From Geothrix oryzae (GTDB lineage: Bacteria > Acidobacteriota > Holophagae > Holophagales > Holophagaceae): a stretch of 64,000 nucleotides of DNA. Positions 61,140-64,000 of this stretch are shown here, in pieces. The translations under genes were made by a program, and so were the position numbers. Numbering within the stretch: the first letter of the stretch is position 1; each line of letters begins with the position of its first letter. The notes under the pieces were generated by a model, which searched no databases, was not told the DNA's origin, and saw nothing but the letters and a program-made list of their open reading frames with translations. The stretch is from assembly GCF_030295385.1 (NCBI RefSeq), contig NZ_AP027079.1:2976001-3040000 (forward strand). The letters are read 5' to 3'.

Positions 61140-63077
61140 ATGCCGTTGTACCGAGCTTCCCTCCGGGCCCTGGGGGCCGTTGCCCTTCTGGCCGTGGCGC
61201 TGGCCTGCGGAGGAAAGAAGAAGGAGGACGCCGCATCGGCCAATAGCGTGAACATCGCCGGCACCGTCACCTATGCGAGGGTGCCCCTGGCCAACGACGC
61301 CAACGGCGTTCCCACCGGCCTGGTGGACAGTTCCGTGGCGGCGAACCTGCAGACGAAGCCCGCCCGGGGCGTGCTGATCCGCGTCTACCAGCTCAATGAC
61401 CAGCTCGGTCCGGACGGCGTCACCAAGACTCCGGTCTGGCTCCTCAAGAGCTCGGGGTTTACGGACGCCAACGGGCTCTACCTCCTGGCGGTCCCCAAGG
61501 ACAAGCCCCTGATGGTCGAGCTGATGAGCACCTTCGATGGCGGGGGCGGCCATTCCGTCAACCTCATCGGGGATCCCGCCGGCATCGCCAGCGCCACCCC
61601 CCAGTCCGATCGGTACCGCTACGCCATGCGGAAGGCCTTCGACGGCACCGCCCCCGCGGGCAACCCCACCCCCGCCTCCGTCCCCGCCGGGGATGGCATC
61701 GTCAATTTCACCGTGGGCCTCTCGGACAAGTGGTGGCTGGTCAATCCGACCTATGACCGCGGCAGCCTCGTGGCCACCGCCGCCGGCAGCCCCGTGGACG
61801 AGACGACCCTGGCCGGTCGCAGCACCGGCACGGGCAGCCGCGTCCTCGCCATCGGCGATACCGTCGCCAGCTTCAAGGGCGTGTACGGCACGGCCACCCC
61901 CGGCGCCACGCTGGATCTCCACTACGCCCCTGGCGTCTCGTCGGCGCGCGGCTCCTTCATCGAATACGACCGCACGGTCTACCCCCTGGCCTTCGATGCC
62001 TACCTGTCCAGCCTCCATTACTTCGGATCGATCCAGGGCGGGCCGGCCAACGATGATGCCTTCGACGAAGGGGTGATCCTGCCCCTCCTCGGCCGGAGCC
62101 TGCTCTGGGCCGGCAACAACGCCCGCACCTTCTCCACCCCGCTCGCGCCCCTGTTCCCCGTGGCCGCCGCCCTAACGGACCTGAGCCCCGACATGGCCCG
62201 CATCGAAGGGCTGGCCGAGGCCATGGCCGCCAATGTCCTGAAGACCCCCTACCTGGCGGACACCCAGGGCACCGCCCTGGCCGCGCCCGCGGTCGACATC
62301 CGGAACATCACCGGCCTCAGCGCCGCGCAACTCTCGCCCTATTCCGCGCCGGCCATCCGCGCCCTCGCCTGGGAGATCATCCTCAAGGCCAGCAGCGTGG
62401 CCAGCCCCGGCAACCCCACCACCTGGACCAACAGCATCAACCCCCTCGCGGCCGCCCGGTTCTTCCAGGCCCCCGCCGGCTTCACCAACGGCGCCACCGA
62501 TGCCACGGGCCGCGACACCGAGCCCCTCAACATCTACAACCAGCTCACCCGGCTCAAGGAATCCAAGAACCTCGGGGAACCCGCGGATCTCGTCACCATC
62601 TTCACCGATGCCACCCTCACGACCCTGACCGCGCCCTTCGGCGTGCCCTGGCCGCGGCCCACCACCGGGGCCACCGCGGTGTTCGTCTCCAGCTGGGGCA
62701 CGGATCCCAACGCCCTGACCACCCCGCTGGCCCCCTTCACCCTCAGCATGGCCAAGGCCATGCAGGTGCGCGGAAGCTACCCGAACGCCTCCGAGGGCGA
62801 GGTGTTCTACAGCGGCTTCAGCCTGAGCGCCGACAAGCGCTACATCCTCTCCGTGGCCATCTCGCCCGCCCTGGATGCGGCCAGCCAGATCGACCTGGAC
62901 CTGCCCCAGCTCGGCCGGACCTTCTCCTTCACGGGAGCCGGTGGCTCGACGGCGGCCCTCACGCTTCCCGTCGCCAACACGGCGCCCTTCTACCACCCGG
63001 TCCGGGTCCGGTTGAAGAGCCCCGCGGCCATCCAACCGGATGTGTCCGTGACCGTGAGTTTCACGCCGAGCCTCTAG
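61140..63077 (+). CDS. Large secreted lipoprotein, unknown function
   Basis: A 645-residue protein with a signal peptide ending AVALACGGKKKED (lipidation at the Cys about residue 23). An N-terminal Ig-like or carboxypeptidase-regulatory-like module (NIAGTVTYARVPLAND, RGVLIRVYQLND, SSGFTDANGLYLLAVPKDKPL) is followed by a large Ala/Thr-rich region with no recognised domain; FIEYDRTVYPLAFDAYLS and LAWEIILKASSVAS look helical. Similar large lipoproteins are numerous in Holophagae. GAGG lies before the ATG at 61140. No function is suggested. Confidence 0.7.
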   Translation: MPLYRASLRALGAVALLAVALACGGKKKEDAASANSVNIAGTVTYARVPLANDANGVPTGLVDSSVAANLQTKPARGVLIRVYQLNDQLGPDGVTKTPVWLLKSSGFTDANGLYLLAVPKDKPLMVELMSTFDGGGGHSVNLIGDPAGIASATPQSDRYRYAMRKAFDGTAPAGNPTPASVPAGDGIVNFTVGLSDKWWLVNPTYDRGSLVATAAGSPVDETTLAGRSTGTGSRVLAIGDTVASFKGVYGTATPGATLDLHYAPGVSSARGSFIEYDRTVYPLAFDAYLSSLHYFGSIQGGPANDDAFDEGVILPLLGRSLLWAGNNARTFSTPLAPLFPVAAALTDLSPDMARIEGLAEAMAANVLKTPYLADTQGTALAAPAVDIRNITGLSAAQLSPYSAPAIRALAWEIILKASSVASPGNPTTWTNSINPLAAARFFQAPAGFTNGATDATGRDTEPLNIYNQLTRLKESKNLGEPADLVTIFTDATLTTLTAPFGVPWPRPTTGATAVFVSSWGTDPNALTTPLAPFTLSMAKAMQVRGSYPNASEGEVFYSGFSLSADKRYILSVAISPALDAASQIDLDLPQLGRTFSFTGAGGSTAALTLPVANTAPFYHPVRVRLKSPAAIQPDVSVTVSFTPSL

Positions 63078-63096
63078 CCCCGATCCAGGAGCCGCC

Positions 63097-63912
63097 ATGA
63101 CCGCCTCCGCCGCCCTCCAGGCCCTTCAGGCCCGGGCGCCCTTTGTGCCTGACCTCGCCATCGTCCTCGGCTCCGGCCTGGGGGCCCTGGCCGACAGCGC
63201 CGAGGCCCGGGCTGGCGTGAGCATTCCCTTCACGGATCTGCCCGGTTTCCCGGCGCCCACCGTGGCGGGCCACGGCGGCAAGCTCGTCTTCTGCGAATTC
63301 GAAGGTCGGAAGGTGGTGCTCCAGGCGGGCCGCTTCCACTTCTACGAGGGCCATCCCATGTCCCTCGTCGTCACGCCCATGCGCCTCTACGGACGGCTGG
63401 GCGCGAAGGCGGTGCTGCTGACGAACGCCGCGGGAGCCCTCAATCCCGAATTCGGCGTGGGCGAGCTCATGGCCCTCACCGACCACATCAACCTCTTCGG
63501 CACCAACCCCCTCATCGGACCCAATGTGGAACCCGGCCCCCGCTTCCCGGACATGACGGCGGTCTACGACCCGGCCTTCCGCCAGCGCCTCGCGGCCTGC
63601 GCCGCCGGCCTCGGCCAGACCCTCCGCCAGGGCGTCTACCTGGGATTGACGGGCCCCAGCTACGAAACACCCGCCGAAATCCGCGCCTTCCGCGTCCTGG
63701 GCGCAGATGCCGTGGGCATGAGTACCGTGCCCGAGGCCATCGTGGCCCGGCACGAGGGGATGCGCGTGGCCGGGATCTCCTGCCTGTGCAACATGGCCGC
63801 CGGCATCCTTCCCCAGGCCCTCACCCACCAGGAAGTGCTCGAGGCCGGAGCCGCCGCCGCCGGCCGCTTCGAGGCGCTGGTCCGGGCGTTCGTGCGGGAT
63901 CTGCAGCTGTAG
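63097..63912 (+). CDS. punA: Purine nucleoside phosphorylase, PNP/MTAP family
   Basis: Phosphorolysis of inosine and guanosine (trimeric PNP class). The 271-residue protein shows IVLGSGLGALAD (phosphate site), VAGHGGKLVF, QAGRFHFYEGH, LTNAAGAL, LTGPSYETPAEI with the substrate Glu, and GMSTVPEAIVARH, all typical of mammalian-like low-molecular-mass PNPs. It begins 19 bases after the lipoprotein and ends with a strong hairpin (63935). Confidence 0.94.
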   Translation: MTASAALQALQARAPFVPDLAIVLGSGLGALADSAEARAGVSIPFTDLPGFPAPTVAGHGGKLVFCEFEGRKVVLQAGRFHFYEGHPMSLVVTPMRLYGRLGAKAVLLTNAAGALNPEFGVGELMALTDHINLFGTNPLIGPNVEPGPRFPDMTAVYDPAFRQRLAACAAGLGQTLRQGVYLGLTGPSYETPAEIRAFRVLGADAVGMSTVPEAIVARHEGMRVAGISCLCNMAAGILPQALTHQEVLEAGAAAAGRFEALVRAFVRDLQL

Positions 63913-63934
63913 CCGAGCCAAGCGGACCGGAAAA

Positions 63935-63963
63935 GCAAAAGCCCGGCTCTGCCGGGCTTTTGC
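63935..63963. terminator. Intrinsic terminator of punA, also hairpin 2 of repeat R6
   Basis: GCAAAAGCCCGGC (63935-63947) and GCCGGGCTTTTGC (63951-63963) form a perfect 13-base-pair stem with loop TCT. In + orientation the A-tract before and T-tract within the stem give a classic intrinsic terminator. In the opposite orientation the loop reads AGA and the apex is GGC-AGA-GCC, the signature of the repeat family. Confidence 0.85.
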
Positions 63964-64000
63964 GCGGGGGCCCGAGGGTGTGCGCATCGCGCACCGCTAG
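63935..64000 (-). repeat. Bipartite hairpin repeat, copy R6 (inverted, cut by window edge)
   Basis: Read on the minus strand from the window edge: inner hairpin GTGCGC-GAT-GCGCAC (63980-63994), ACCCTCGGGCCCCCGCGC C-rich module, then the 13-base-pair hairpin with loop AGA. It aligns with R2/R3 (GCGCAC-ACCCxCGxxxCCCCCGCGC). The G-run arm of the first stem is beyond 64000, so the element belongs to a gene or gap to the right of the window. Confidence 0.75.

Overview
This is a gene-dense, very GC-rich stretch of bacterial chromosome with short intergenic gaps, many ATGA/GTGA translational couplings, several outer-membrane and lipoprotein genes (so a diderm cell) and no transposase, integrase, prophage, CRISPR, rRNA or tRNA. 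Codon use, the sCache/CitA-type sensor, the DUF4382 lipoprotein, the UbiD decarboxylase, the acylated-ornithine type of arginine cluster and the large set of unnamed secreted proteins suggest an acidobacterium of the Holophaga/Geothrix type. That placement is inferred from remembered gene content and was not tested.

Layout. 1-2133: CitA/DcuS-type two-component system, response regulator cut by the window edge. 2222-11210: mixed housekeeping: DUF6677-like membrane protein, EamA exporter, prfB, an alpha/beta hydrolase coupled to bamD, an Ig-like lipoprotein, an aldo/keto reductase coupled to a ThiE/TenI-like protein, and an MscS channel fused to a cyclic-nucleotide domain. 11213-19767: translation and ribosome genes (rlmN, exoD-like, trmD-rplS, rplU-rpmA-obgE-nadD-rsfS) with ubiD and a small beta-barrel protein between them. 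19780-26938: glutamate dehydrogenase coupled to a VirK/YbjX-type gene, then a tight trio of FadL-like porin, membrane Ser/Thr kinase and SulP transporter. 26969-35606: large secreted/outer-membrane proteins, a GspF/PilC protein, an EnvC-like activator and an ECF sigma operon.

35603-45191 is an arginine cluster: argR divergent from argD-argF'-argB-argE'-argH, then argG-DUF1611-argC. The transcarbamylase is of the N-acylornithine type and looks most like the N-succinylornithine enzyme (Ala90 at the specificity position). No argA or argJ is present locally, and a DUF1611 (DgcN-related) gene sits in the cluster, which makes it a candidate for the missing acylation step. The argR-argD gap is AT-rich and full of TGCAT/ATGCA motifs, one of them over the predicted argD -10.

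45279-64000: M20 dipeptidase, an unusual SDR, an SPFH-RHH-unknown three-gene unit with a likely autoregulatory operator, multicopper oxidase, lipoamide dehydrogenase, desaturase, Glu/Asp-type symporter, a tandem pair of secreted Cache proteins, serA, a HAD phosphatase, moaC, LysM-M23 endopeptidase, a large lipoprotein and purine nucleoside phosphorylase.

The most unusual feature is a family of bipartite hairpin elements. Five loci on the + strand (near 11.55, 15.07, 17.62, 58.35 and 59.12 kb) and an inverted one at the right edge share a G-run/C-run stem followed by a second hairpin. The second stem differs almost completely from locus to locus, yet its tip is always GGC-NNA-GCC. One locus lies in frame inside rlmN. 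A second, unrelated repeat (CCGCAGAG type) occurs twice, both times between arginine genes.
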